From Sulfurospirillum cavolei (lineage in GTDB: Bacteria; Campylobacterota; Campylobacteria; Campylobacterales; Sulfurospirillaceae), in NCBI RefSeq assembly GCF_000813325.1, contig NZ_BBQE01000008.1: a stretch of 64,000 bases of DNA, one strand, 5' to 3'. Made by a program: the position numbers and the translations under genes. The stretch's first letter is position 1; each line of letters starts with the position of its first letter. Below, piece after piece: positions 25,850 through 34,914 of this stretch. The notes beneath the pieces were generated by a model, which had not been told where the DNA came from, ran no database searches, and saw only the letters and a list, made by a program, of their open reading frames with translations.

Positions 25850-26376
25850 TTCCTTATGCCATAGAGATCGGCTTTAGTTTCATTTTTTTAGCGTACTTTG
25901 CGCAACTCTACAAAATCTTTCGCACCAAACAAAGCGACGGGATCGCCTTAAACGGCTATCTCGTCACGTTTATCACGCTTTTGAGCTACATCGCGTGGGC
26001 AAAAAGCACGATCGGTACGGCGAAAATCTTGGAGCTTGGTTTGCACACGCTTACCTTTGCGTACATCTACAAACACGCGCGCCGCGTCGCTTTTTCCAAA
26101 AAAGATTTGGGCGTGTTTGCCGTAGCCTTGCTCGGCTCGTTCAACCTCATCGGCGGCATCGCGCAAGCGTACAAAAGTTACCGTGCCCTCTCCCCTCAAG
26201 ACGTCAGCTTTTTACACTACGCCTTGATCTTCGTCGCCAATCTTTTTTTCTTACATGTAGCGTGGTATGAGCACGAGCGCACGGTCGTGTTTGTCGGACT
26301 TATCGTGACAAACGTCATTTACAGTTACATTCTTTTTCAAACGAGCAGGGCTATCGTTACCAAACGGTTACGGTAA
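25843..26376 (+). CDS. PQ-loop / SemiSWEET-like membrane protein in AEP operon
   Basis: 177 residues from a TTG at 25843 (AGAGG upstream), overlapping the phnW stop by 7 bp. A longer in-frame reading back to 25618 lies inside phnW and looks like shadow. At least five to six helices are visible. The first two carry a PQ-loop/MtN3-like motif (FAQLYKIFRTKQSDGIAL), repeated weakly later. PQ-loop proteins move sugars, amino acids or act as receptors. Its place between the AEP enzymes and the ABC transporter suggests handling of AEP or a product, which is an inference. Confidence 0.75.
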   Translation: MVIPYAIEIGFSFIFLAYFAQLYKIFRTKQSDGIALNGYLVTFITLLSYIAWAKSTIGTAKILELGLHTLTFAYIYKHARRVAFSKKDLGVFAVALLGSFNLIGGIAQAYKSYRALSPQDVSFLHYALIFVANLFFLHVAWYEHERTVVFVGLIVTNVIYSYILFQTSRAIVTKRLR

Positions 26377-26378
26377 CC
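26366..26378. promoter_or_regulatory. GGTTACGGTAACC palindrome upstream of AEP binding-protein gene
   Basis: A 6-1-6 perfect inverted repeat overlapping the stop of the PQ-loop gene, 60 bp before the binding-protein ATG. It could be an operator for an internal promoter. Confidence 0.35.
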
Positions 26379-26438
26379 AAATTGTGGCGATCTCGCGTTA
26401 GGATGTCGCTACGATAATTTATACCCAAAGGGGAAACG

Positions 26439-27458
26439 ATGGTACTCAAAAAAAGTATTTTGGCAGTGACGGGGTTAATGTTGGCGACGCACATGTTCGC
26501 GGCAAAAGAGAGCATCACGGTTTACACCGCGTTGGAGTCTGATCAAGTTAAGCCCTATTTAGAAGCTTTCAAAAAAGCGCAACCCGACATCGAAGTCAAA
26601 ATCGTACGTGATTCCACAGGCATCATCACCGCTAAACTCCTTGCCGAAAAAGAAAATCCTCAAGCCGACGTCGTCTGGGGAACCGCCGCGACCAGTTTGG
26701 TACTCTTAGAGCAAAACGGTATGCTTGAGCCGTACGCACCCGCGGCACTCAAACACATCGACGCCAAATTCAAAGACACGAAAACACCTCCGGCATGGGT
26801 CGGCAACGACGTGTGGGGCAGTGCGATTTGCGTCAACGAAGTCGAAGCTAAAAAACAAAACCTACCGATTCCTACGAGTTGGGAAGATTTAACGAACCCC
26901 GTTTATAAAGGCAAAATCGTTATGCCCAATCCCGCAAGTTCGGGCACGGGCTTTCTAGACGTTACCGCTTGGCTTAAAATCTTCGGCGAACAAAAAGGCT
27001 GGGAGTATATGGACAAACTCCACGACAATATCGGTCAGTACACCCATTCAGGTTCCAAACCGTGCAAAATGGCGGCATCGGGCGAATTTCCCATCGGTAT
27101 CAGCTTCGAATACCGTGCCGCCAAGTCTAAAAAAGAGGGCGCGCCGATTGCCGTCGTTTTCCCAAAAGAGGGCTTAGGCTGGGATTTGGAAGCCACGGCG
27201 ATCATGAAAGGGACGAAAAACCTCAAAACGGCTAAAACCTTCGTCGATTGGGCAACGGGAGAAGAGGCGAACAAACTTTACGCCGAAAACTTTGCCGTCG
27301 TCGCGTATCAAGGGCTTTCCAAACCGATTGAATTTATCCCTTCCAACTACGCTTCGATGCTGATCGACAACGACTTTGCATGGTCGGCAAAAAACAGAGA
27401 GAGCATTCTCAAAGAGTGGTCTAAACGCTACGAATCCAAATCCGAACCCAAAAAATAA
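26439..27458 (+). CDS. 2-aminoethylphosphonate ABC transporter substrate-binding protein
   Basis: 339 residues. A signal peptide (SILAVTGLMLATHMFAAK) is followed by a periplasmic type II binding domain starting ITVYTALESDQVKPY. Blocks DSTGIITAKLLAEK, DVVWGTAATSL and MPNPASSGTG match the Fe3+/AEP-type (SBP_bac_6/8) binders. With phnX and phnW upstream the ligand is most likely 2-AEP. A strong hairpin separates it from the ATPase gene, the usual means to make more binding protein than transporter. Confidence 0.9.
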   Translation: MVLKKSILAVTGLMLATHMFAAKESITVYTALESDQVKPYLEAFKKAQPDIEVKIVRDSTGIITAKLLAEKENPQADVVWGTAATSLVLLEQNGMLEPYAPAALKHIDAKFKDTKTPPAWVGNDVWGSAICVNEVEAKKQNLPIPTSWEDLTNPVYKGKIVMPNPASSGTGFLDVTAWLKIFGEQKGWEYMDKLHDNIGQYTHSGSKPCKMAASGEFPIGISFEYRAAKSKKEGAPIAVVFPKEGLGWDLEATAIMKGTKNLKTAKTFVDWATGEEANKLYAENFAVVAYQGLSKPIEFIPSNYASMLIDNDFAWSAKNRESILKEWSKRYESKSEPKK

Positions 27459-27468
27459 CAGACGCTAA

Positions 27469-27485
27469 CGGGGAATTTCTCCCCG
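27469..27485 (+). terminator. Intercistronic attenuator hairpin in AEP transport operon
   Basis: Stem CGGGGA / TCCCCG with a 5-base loop, extended by outer ACGC/GCGT pairs. It lies between the binding-protein stop and the GTG of the ATPase gene. There is no T-run; it is likely a partial terminator or mRNA stabiliser. Confidence 0.6.
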
Positions 27486-27502
27486 ATGCGTAAGGAAAAA
27501 AC

Positions 27503-28591
27503 GTGTCCGATACGACGGCTCTTGCCATTTACAATGTTTCCAAACGCTTTGAAACCTTTCGCGCTTTAGAAGCGATTCATTTAGAAGTCAAAAAAGGTGA
27601 GTTGGTCTGCTTTTTAGGCCCTTCCGGTTGCGGGAAAACAACGCTGCTTCGCATTATCGCGGGGCTGGAGAGTTGCGATGAGGGCGAAATCGTCCAATAC
27701 GGCAAAACCGTGACGAAGCTTCCGCCTTCCAAACGCGACTACGGCATCGTCTTTCAAAGCTATGCCCTCTTCCCCAACCTCACCGTCGCTAAAAACATCG
27801 GCTACGGATTGCGGGAAAAAGGGATGGAAAAAAAAGAGACGAAAAAGCGCGTGAAAGAACTTCTAGCCTTGGTTGGGCTGAGCGGTAGCGAAGAAAAATA
27901 CCCCAGCGAACTCAGCGGCGGACAACAACAGCGCGTCGCTTTTGCCAGAGCCATTGCCACCAAACCCTCCCTACTGCTGCTTGACGAACCGCTTTCGGCA
28001 TTGGACGCACGAGTGCGCGAACACCTACGCCAAGAGATTCGAGAACTGCAAAAAACCCTCGGCATTACGACGATCATGGTCACGCACGACCAAGAAGAGG
28101 CGTTAAGCATCGCCGACAAAATCGTCGTGATGAACCACGGCGTGATTGAGCAAATCGGAACGCCTTTAGAGATTTACCGCCACCCCAAAACGCTTTTCGT
28201 GGCGGATTTTATCGGCAAGATCAATCTTTTAAATGCCTTGTACCGAGGCGAAAACCTTTTTAGCGTCGGAAAGCTTTCTTTGGTCGTCCACCTTGACGAA
28301 ACGTCCCTCCCCGCCGAAGCTCAAGCCGCAAAACTGCTGATTCGTCCCGAGGACATCAAACTCTACGACGCCGAAGCGGAAAATATCATCGAAGGCATCG
28401 TGCTTAAGATGACGTTTTTAGGGAGTTTTTGCCGACTTTTCGTCTCGATCAACGGCTTGTTGGAAAGCGTTTTACTGCTCGATCTGCCGCACAAAGTGCT
28501 TCTACGCGACGCGATTCGCGAGCAAAGTCCGATCAAATTGGCGATAGCACCCAAAGACATTTGCTATTTTTTAGAGCCGACGTATGCGTAG
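27503..28591 (+). CDS. AEP ABC transporter ATP-binding protein
   Basis: 362 residues with a GTG start (TAAGGA upstream). Walker A is GPSGCGKTT (about residues 39-47), the signature is LSGGQQQR, Walker B is LLLLDEPLSALD, and the H-loop is VTHDQEEA. The C-terminal TOBE-like region (from about 240) is as in putrescine/iron/AEP-type importers. It energises uptake with the two-domain permease encoded next, whose start it overlaps by 8 bp. Confidence 0.92.
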   Translation: MSDTTALAIYNVSKRFETFRALEAIHLEVKKGELVCFLGPSGCGKTTLLRIIAGLESCDEGEIVQYGKTVTKLPPSKRDYGIVFQSYALFPNLTVAKNIGYGLREKGMEKKETKKRVKELLALVGLSGSEEKYPSELSGGQQQRVAFARAIATKPSLLLLDEPLSALDARVREHLRQEIRELQKTLGITTIMVTHDQEEALSIADKIVVMNHGVIEQIGTPLEIYRHPKTLFVADFIGKINLLNALYRGENLFSVGKLSLVVHLDETSLPAEAQAAKLLIRPEDIKLYDAEAENIIEGIVLKMTFLGSFCRLFVSINGLLESVLLLDLPHKVLLRDAIREQSPIKLAIAPKDICYFLEPTYA

Positions 28592-30257
28592 CGTTTGGGA
28601 AGACTCGAATCGTCTGCTTTTAAGCGCACTCACGCTTTTACTCACACTTGGATTGTGTGTGATTATTTTAGCACCTTTGGTGCAGATTTTGGCGCAAAGC
28701 TTTTTTGACGCGGCGCATCGATTTGTTTTTTTAGACAATTTCATCGACTACCTGACGCACGAAAAATCTTTACGACTCATTCGTAACTCTCTTTTCGTCG
28801 CCTTAACCAGTACGCTGATCGTCGTGCCTACGGCGTTTGGTTTTGCTTATGCGCTGATGCGTTCACGCATGCCTTTTAAACCCTTCTTTCGTTATATCTC
28901 GTTTTTGCCTTTGCTAGCACCCTCTTTGCTTCCCGCCATTTCGTTCGTCTATCTTTTCGGACATCAAGGTTTTTTCAAACCGTGGATGGGCGGCGGTACG
29001 ATTTACGGGGCGTGGGGCATTGTTTTAGGCGAATGTTTTTACGTTTTTCCGCATATCGTGATGATCTTTTTAAGCGCGCTTTCGCTCTCCGACGCACGGC
29101 TTTACGAAGCAGCGCAAAGCATGGGTGCGAGCAGTTTGAAAAAATTTTTTACGATCACGCTTCCTGCGCTTAAATACGCCCTCGTTTCGGCGACTTTGGT
29201 CAGTTTTACGCTGGTCGTTACCGACTTTGGCGTTCCCAAAGTCATCGGCGGAGACTTTAGCGTTTTGGCGACGGAAATCTACAAACACGTCATCGGTCAG
29301 CAAAACTTTGCACTCGGGGCGACCGTCGGCATTTTACTGCTGGTTCCTTCCGTCGTGACGTTTCTTATCGATAGCCTCGTGCAACGCAAACAAAAAGCGG
29401 TTTTAGGCTCGAAATTCGTTCTTTACGTGCCCAAAAAAGCCCCGATTTTCGATACGGTGATGTTCATTTTTGCGCTTTGGGTCGCCTTGTTTTTTCTCAT
29501 CGTTTTGGGTGTAGCGTTCTTTGCTTCGTTCGTGAAGTTTTGGCCTTACGATCTGAGCCTCGTTTTAAAGCATTACGACTTTTCATCCATGGACGGCGGC
29601 GGTTGGGATTCGTATTTGAACAGTCTTACGTTGGCGTTTTGGAGTGCTTTACTCGGAACGATCGCGGTTTTTACGACTGCCTACGTCGTCGAACGCGGAA
29701 AAGTTTTTCCACCTTTGCGCGCGTTTTTAAAGCTCTTGGCACTGCTTCCCATGGCTGTTCCGGGGCTCGTGTTGGGGCTTGGATACATCTTTTTTTTCAA
29801 CCATCCGCACAATCCCTTAAATGCACTGTATCAAACGATGGGCATTTTGGTCGTGTGTACGGTCGCACACTTTTTTACCGCAAGCTTTATCACCGCGACC
29901 ACGACGATCAAGCAAATCGACGACGAATTTGAAGACGTTGCCGAATCGATGGGCGTTGCCTGCTACGAAACGTTTTTTAAGGTCATCGTGCCTATCGCGG
30001 CACCTTCCATTTTGCATATCGCACGCTACTTTTTCGTCAACGCGATGACCACGGTTTCCGCGGTCGTTTTTCTCTATGCACCCTCTACGACGCTTGCATC
30101 GGTTGCGGTTTTAAACATGGACGACGCGGGAGACATCAGCTCCGCCGCGGCAATGGCAAGCTTGATCGTCGCCACCTCGCTTGGCATCACGCTTCTTTTC
30201 GACGCACTTTCCCACGTCGCCCTCAAACAAAGCCAACAATGGCGTAAGGCGCGTTAA
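28584..30257 (+). CDS. AEP ABC transporter permease, fused two-domain
   Basis: 557 residues, about twelve membrane helices in two halves, each with an EAA loop: EAAQSMGASSLKKFFTITLP near residue 174 and VAESMGVACYETFFKVIVP near 455. Both permease domains are thus in one chain, as in AEP/iron (FbpB-like) systems. The stop overlaps by 4 bp the stop of the convergent nspC gene, leaving no room for a terminator between them. Confidence 0.92.
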   Translation: MRSVWEDSNRLLLSALTLLLTLGLCVIILAPLVQILAQSFFDAAHRFVFLDNFIDYLTHEKSLRLIRNSLFVALTSTLIVVPTAFGFAYALMRSRMPFKPFFRYISFLPLLAPSLLPAISFVYLFGHQGFFKPWMGGGTIYGAWGIVLGECFYVFPHIVMIFLSALSLSDARLYEAAQSMGASSLKKFFTITLPALKYALVSATLVSFTLVVTDFGVPKVIGGDFSVLATEIYKHVIGQQNFALGATVGILLLVPSVVTFLIDSLVQRKQKAVLGSKFVLYVPKKAPIFDTVMFIFALWVALFFLIVLGVAFFASFVKFWPYDLSLVLKHYDFSSMDGGGWDSYLNSLTLAFWSALLGTIAVFTTAYVVERGKVFPPLRAFLKLLALLPMAVPGLVLGLGYIFFFNHPHNPLNALYQTMGILVVCTVAHFFTASFITATTTIKQIDDEFEDVAESMGVACYETFFKVIVPIAAPSILHIARYFFVNAMTTVSAVVFLYAPSTTLASVAVLNMDDAGDISSAAAMASLIVATSLGITLLFDALSHVALKQSQQWRKAR

Positions 30258-31399
30258 TTGCGTCTTGCGTACTCGTCGTACCCGAACCGACTCGTCACTT
30301 CGTAGCGTCCGTCTTTATGAAGCACGGCAAGATCGGGAAGTTTGACGCCGTTAAAGGTCGTATTTTTCACGATGGTATAGTGAATCATATCTTCAAAAAT
30401 GAGCTTATCGCCAATTGTGAGTGGTGCATCAAAACTGTAATCACCCATGATGTCACCCGCTAAACACGTCGGTCCTCCAAGGCGGTACATGTAAGGTTTT
30501 TCGCCGACCTCTCCCGCCCCACGAATCGCGGCGCGATAAGGCATGGCAAGGGTATCAGGCATATGTGCTTCCGCGGAAATGTCTAAAATGGCAATGTCGA
30601 TGCCGTTGTGTACGACGTCTAAAACGCTTGCCACGAGTGGGCCTGTTTGCCACCCCACTGCTTCTCCCGGCTCCAAATAAACCGTAATGCCGTTATAGCG
30701 CTCTCTAAAATCTTGGATCAGCGCGATGAGTTTTTTCACATCATACCCCTCACGCGTGATGTGATGCCCTCCGCCGAAATTGACCCATTTCATGCGAGGG
30801 ATCAAGTCGCCAAAGCGCGCTTCAAACCCTTTTAAGACCTCTTCTAAGGCACTGGCGTCTTGTTCGCAAAGGGCGTGAAAATGAAGCCCTTCGATGCCCT
30901 CTAATTTGTCATACTGCATATTGTCTTTCGTAATGCCCAAACGACTGTAAAGACCGCATGGATTGTATAAATCCACAGGGCTTGAAGAGACTTCTGGGTT
31001 TAAACGAAGACCACAACTTGTTTTACCGATAGCTTTGTGTTTGTAGGTCTCCCATTGATGGAAGGAATTAAAAATCAGATGGTCACTTAACGCAATCACT
31101 TCATCAATATCTTCTTCTTTGTACGCAGGCGAATAGGTACACACCGAGCCTTTGAAAAATTCTTTGGCAAATTTAGCTTCGTGAAGTCCGCTACACGTAC
31201 AGCCGCTAAGGTATCGGTCTACCAACGGGGCAAGTGCTTTAAACGCAAAGCCTTTAAGGGCAAGTAAGATGGTCGCACCCGAGCGTTTACTGACGTCGTT
31301 TAAAAGCTTTAAGTTTTGCTCTAAAAGTGCCTCTTCACAGACGTATGCGGGGGTTTGAATCTGTTTCATAATCGTTTCTATTTGGCTTTGTTTTTCCAC
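30254..31399 (-). CDS. nspC: Carboxynorspermidine/carboxyspermidine decarboxylase
   Basis: 381 residues, PLP alanine-racemase fold. The PLP lysine is in TILLALKGFAFKAL. Other blocks are GLHEAKFAKEFF, LRLNPEVSS, HFHALCEQD, VNFGGGHHITREGYD, LEPGEAVGW and GPTCLAGD. It makes spermidine or norspermidine from the carboxylated precursor. The GTG start at 31399 has GGGAGAAG ahead; an ATG 10 codons later has no good site. The matching dehydrogenase gene is at 34915-36129. Confidence 0.93.
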   Translation of the reverse strand: MEKQSQIETIMKQIQTPAYVCEEALLEQNLKLLNDVSKRSGATILLALKGFAFKALAPLVDRYLSGCTCSGLHEAKFAKEFFKGSVCTYSPAYKEEDIDEVIALSDHLIFNSFHQWETYKHKAIGKTSCGLRLNPEVSSSPVDLYNPCGLYSRLGITKDNMQYDKLEGIEGLHFHALCEQDASALEEVLKGFEARFGDLIPRMKWVNFGGGHHITREGYDVKKLIALIQDFRERYNGITVYLEPGEAVGWQTGPLVASVLDVVHNGIDIAILDISAEAHMPDTLAMPYRAAIRGAGEVGEKPYMYRLGGPTCLAGDIMGDYSFDAPLTIGDKLIFEDMIHYTIVKNTTFNGVKLPDLAVLHKDGRYEVTSRFGYDEYARRN

Positions 31400-31530
31400 G
31401 GCGCTTCTCCCAAAATAACTTAATTTAATGTAACATTTTTCCTCTTAATAATGCCCTATATCGTTTTTAGAGCAAACTTTTGGCACAATTGCGTTATTAT
31501 AAATACCGATATGAAAAAGAAGGAAATGTA

Positions 31531-33656
31531 ATGAATGCTTTAAGTATTCGAGTCAAAACGTTGATGCTCTTTATCGCGGGGATTTTTTTGTTGCGGCAAG
31601 TTCCCTGTGCGTCACGATTTACAAGTCTAACGCATTAGCCAAAACACAAGTCGCTGACGAGCAAGAATTGATCTTAGAGACCAATAAAAATGAACTTAAA
31701 GCCTACACGATGATGGCGGAAAAAGCGATCGACGCCTTTTACAAAGCCTCGTCTTCGCAAGAGCAAATTGCCGCAAAAATCAAAAACGACGCCTTGACGT
31801 TTAAAAAAATTTTAGACGACATGTACAAAAACAATCGTGACAAGCTTTCCAAAGAAGAGCTTCGCACGATGCTCTTAAGCCTCATTGAGGGGTATCGCTA
31901 CAACAACAACGTAGGTTATTTTTACGCTTATACGACCGAGGGCATTAACGTCGTCCACCCGATCAACAAAGCCTTAGTCGGGAAAAACTTGATCGAGATG
32001 AAAGACAAAGAGGGCAATTTCGTTATCAAAGACCTCATTAAGGCGGCAAAAGAAGGAAACGGCGTCACGCGTTTTATCTGGCCTCATCCGCTCAGCAAAA
32101 AAGACGAACCCAAACTTTCGTACAATTTTTATTACGAACCGCTTGACATCGTTATCGGAACGGGCGACTACGCTTCGGATATAAAAGCCTATTTTCAAAC
32201 GCAAGCGATTAAACTACTGCAAGAACTTCGCTATGCGGGGGACGGCTATTTTTACGGTATTCAAAAAACCGATAAGGGCTATAGCTACGCATTTCACGGC
32301 GTCAATCACGACTGGATCGGCAAAGAGATTCCGATTGACGGGAAAGATTCTCAAGGACGCCCTTTTAGAAAGCAAATCATCGATGGAGCGACGGGATCGA
32401 AAGACGGCGCGTTTATCACGTATAATTTTATGAATCCGGAAACAAACAAAGACGAACCCAAACTCACGTACGCTAGGTATTATAAAGAGTGGGATTGGAT
32501 ATTGGTTTCGGGTGTTTACATCGGACATATCGATACGCACGTCGCACAAAAGAGCGATAAAATCAACGCCAACATCAACTCTATGATCTCCGATACGATC
32601 GTTCTTGGAAGTTTGATGGCATTGATAGCGATCGCTTGCATCTACTTTCTCATCAACTCCTTGATCGCCAAACCGCTCGTGAACCTCAAAACGACCGCCA
32701 ATAACTTGGCTTCGGGGGACGGCGATTTGACCAAACAACTCGAAGTCAAACACCGCGACGAAATCGGCGAAGCCTCTTTGGAAATCAACCATTTCATCGA
32801 AAAAGTACGTTCAACCATCGCGCTTGCAAAAAATACGAGTAGCGAAAACGCCTCCATCGCGCACGAACTCTCCGCAACAACCTTACAAGTCGGCAAACGC
32901 GTCGAAGAATCTTCGCTGATTATCGCCCAAGCAACCGACATGTCAAGTGCGACCAAAAAAGAGATCGTTACTTCCGTCGATGAAGCGAAAACGTCCAAAG
33001 AAGAGATCGTCAAAGCCAACCTCGAACTCCAAGACGCACGCAGCTTTATCCAAGATTTGGGAGATCGCGTAGAGAACAGCGCGGCGACCGAAATGGAACT
33101 TGCCGGTAAAATCCAACAATTAAGCAATGACGCCGAACAGGTCAAAAGCATTTTAACCGTTATCAGCGACATTGCCGATCAAACCAATCTTTTAGCACTG
33201 AACGCCGCCATCGAAGCCGCACGCGCGGGCGAACACGGACGAGGCTTTGCGGTCGTTGCCGATGAAGTACGAAAACTCGCCGAGCGAACGCAAAAAAGCC
33301 TTTTGGAGATCAATGCGACGATTAACGTCATCGTTCAAGCCATTAACGACAGTAGCGAACAGATGAACCGCAACTCCAAAGAGATCCAAGAACTCAACCG
33401 CGTCGCAACCGACGTCGAAGCCAAAATAAACCAAACGGTCGAGCGTATGAATACGGCAACCCGCCTCAACGAAAAAACGGTCAACGACTACATCCGCACC
33501 GGAGAGCAAATCGACACTATCGTCGTCAAAATCGAAGAGATTAACACGCTCGCCAACCAAAATACGCGAAGCGTCGAAGAGATCGCAGGAGCCAGCGAGC
33601 ACCTCAACGATCTCACCGAAAAACTCAACGCGATTTTAAGTAAATTTAGAACCTAA
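31531..33656 (+). CDS. Methyl-accepting chemotaxis protein, frameshifted near the N-terminus
   Basis: The ATG at 31531 (AAGAAGGA upstream) opens MNALSIRVKTLMLFIAGI but stops after about 34 codons. From about 31593 the -1 frame (equivalent to +1 inserted base) continues the first membrane helix and the whole receptor. One extra T in the T7 tract at 31583-31589 would restore an intact protein of about 708 residues. Domains after that: double Cache sensor (GYFYAYTTEGINVVHP; GTGDY; later WDWILVSGVYIG), second helix, HAMP, and MCP signalling hairpin (LLALNAAIEAARAGEHGRGF). As sequenced, only an internal TTG near 31668 could start a receptor lacking its first helix. Phase variation, gene decay or sequencing error are all possible. 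Confidence 0.85.
31583..31589 (+). repeat. T7 homopolymer at chemoreceptor frameshift
   Basis: Seven T in a row inside the codons for the first membrane helix. Eight would join the ATG frame to the body of the receptor. Confidence 0.75.
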
Positions 33657-33657
33657 C

Positions 33658-33682
33658 GTAAAAGCCTCAAAAAGGCTTTTAC
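33658..33682. terminator. Terminator shared by chemoreceptor and SDR gene
   Basis: Perfect 10-bp stem GTAAAAGCCT / AGGCTTTTAC with a CAAAA loop. T-rich on both strands; the right arm includes the stop of the convergent SDR gene. Confidence 0.8.
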
Positions 33683-34509
33683 TCTCCCGCTTTACGCGCG
33701 ATAACGTCCATCATACAGGTGGGCAAGATGCGTTTGAGTAGTGCAAAAAGTTTTGTAGGAAACGTTACGCCGTAGCGCGCTTTGGGGTGTTTGGATTCGA
33801 CGGCGCACACCAAAACTTTTAAAACCGCCTCCGCACCCAACGTAAAAGGCGCGTCACCCGTTTTTTGGAGACGTCCTAGCGTTTTAGCGTAAACGTCTTT
33901 GTGGGCGGAGCGTTCTTGGTCGATGTTGCGTAAAAATTTGGCTAAAGCGTTTTTGCGAAAAGCACTTCGAATGGGTCCTGGTTCAATGAGCACAACCTCC
34001 ACGCCGCTACCTTTCAGCTCCAGACGCATCGTATCCGCAAAGCCTTCGATCGCAAATTTAGAAGCGTTGTACGCCCCTCGATAGCTCATCGCCGTAAAAC
34101 CCAAAATGGAACTATTAAAGACGATGCGACCGCTTTTTTGCGCGCGCATGTACGGCAAAACGAGGTTGCTCAGCTCCAGCGTACCGAAAACATTGGTTTC
34201 AAACTGTTCTCGTAAAACCTCACGTCTCAAATCTTCCACGGCACCGGGTTGTCCGTACGCGGCATTGTTGAAAAGCACGTCGATGCGACCGTTCGTAAGA
34301 GAAAGCATCCACGCAAGTGCTACATGTAAGCTTTGCGAGTCACACAAATCAAGCCTAAATGCGTTCAGCCCTTCCTTTTTCAAGCGAGCGACGTCCTCTT
34401 CTTTGCGGCATGTCGCAAAAACGTCGTAACCGAGTTTTTTGAGTCCGTGTGCACAGGTATAGCCGATACCGCTCGAACAGCCGGTGATCAAAATCGTTTG
34501 AGCCATCAT
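33679..34509 (-). CDS. Short-chain dehydrogenase/reductase
   Basis: 276 residues from ATG 34509, which overlaps the DsrE stop (ATGATGA). Classical SDR motifs are TGCSSGIG at the N-terminus (NAD(P) binding), FNNAAYGQPG, the catalytic Ser in FNSSILG, YNASK (Tyr/Lys) and EPGPIRSAF. Substrate unknown. A longer in-frame reading to 34632 lies within the DsrE gene and was excluded. Confidence 0.88.
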   Translation of the reverse strand: MMAQTILITGCSSGIGYTCAHGLKKLGYDVFATCRKEEDVARLKKEGLNAFRLDLCDSQSLHVALAWMLSLTNGRIDVLFNNAAYGQPGAVEDLRREVLREQFETNVFGTLELSNLVLPYMRAQKSGRIVFNSSILGFTAMSYRGAYNASKFAIEGFADTMRLELKGSGVEVVLIEPGPIRSAFRKNALAKFLRNIDQERSAHKDVYAKTLGRLQKTGDAPFTLGAEAVLKVLVCAVESKHPKARYGVTFPTKLFALLKRILPTCMMDVIARKAGE

Positions 34510-34844
34510 ACGCTCACGACGGTTTCGCCGGAATGAATCCACGCGCTTAAGAGTTCGCCCGTATAGTACACACTCACGCCGCAACTTTCCAAAGACGAGG
34601 TAACGCTCATCGTGTCGGCACATTTGAGGCAAGCAACCACTTTAACGCCCTCTTTTACCATCGCTTCGACTTTGGCTTGCACCTCGGCATCTTCGGCGAT
34701 CAAACGTTGCGAAGCACCCCAAACGAGCACTTCCACTTCGTCCATCCAGCCTTTTATGAGGGCATTATGCGCATAAAGACACACCATATGCATCGCGGTT
34801 TCTTTGTTGTCGGTCGTCCAGAGAATTTTTGCTTTTCGTGACAT
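34506..34844 (-). CDS. DsrE-family protein
   Basis: 112 residues, a single DsrE/DsrF-like alpha/beta domain: ILWTTDNKETAMHMVCLYAHNA, VEVLVWGASQRL and VVACLKCADTM with a Cys pair CLKC in the position used for sulfur relay in related proteins. It may move sulfane sulfur or act in thiol sensing. It is coupled to the SDR gene by a 4-bp overlap. No Dsr sulfite-reductase genes are present, so the role is open. Confidence 0.85.
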   Translation of the reverse strand: MSRKAKILWTTDNKETAMHMVCLYAHNALIKGWMDEVEVLVWGASQRLIAEDAEVQAKVEAMVKEGVKVVACLKCADTMSVTSSLESCGVSVYYTGELLSAWIHSGETVVSV

Positions 34845-34876
34845 GTCGGTCCTTTATTCGGCAGAAAAGAAAGAGG

Positions 34877-34904
34877 CCAAAAACCTTACATGTAAGGTTT
34901 TTGG
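34877..34904 (-). terminator. 28-bp perfect palindrome with ACATGT core
   Basis: Arms of 14 bp with TTACATGTAA at the centre and AAAAACC/GGTTTTT outside. It lies 10 bases after the carboxynorspermidine synthase stop on the minus strand, so a Rho-independent terminator is likely. It also carries the recurrent motif at 34886-34895. Confidence 0.75.
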
Positions 34905-34914
34905 ATAGAGTGTT

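Noticed and set aside
31481..31495. Sigma-54 promoter TGGCAC..TTGC before the chemoreceptor
   Set aside because: Only 2 bases separate the two elements; 5 are needed.
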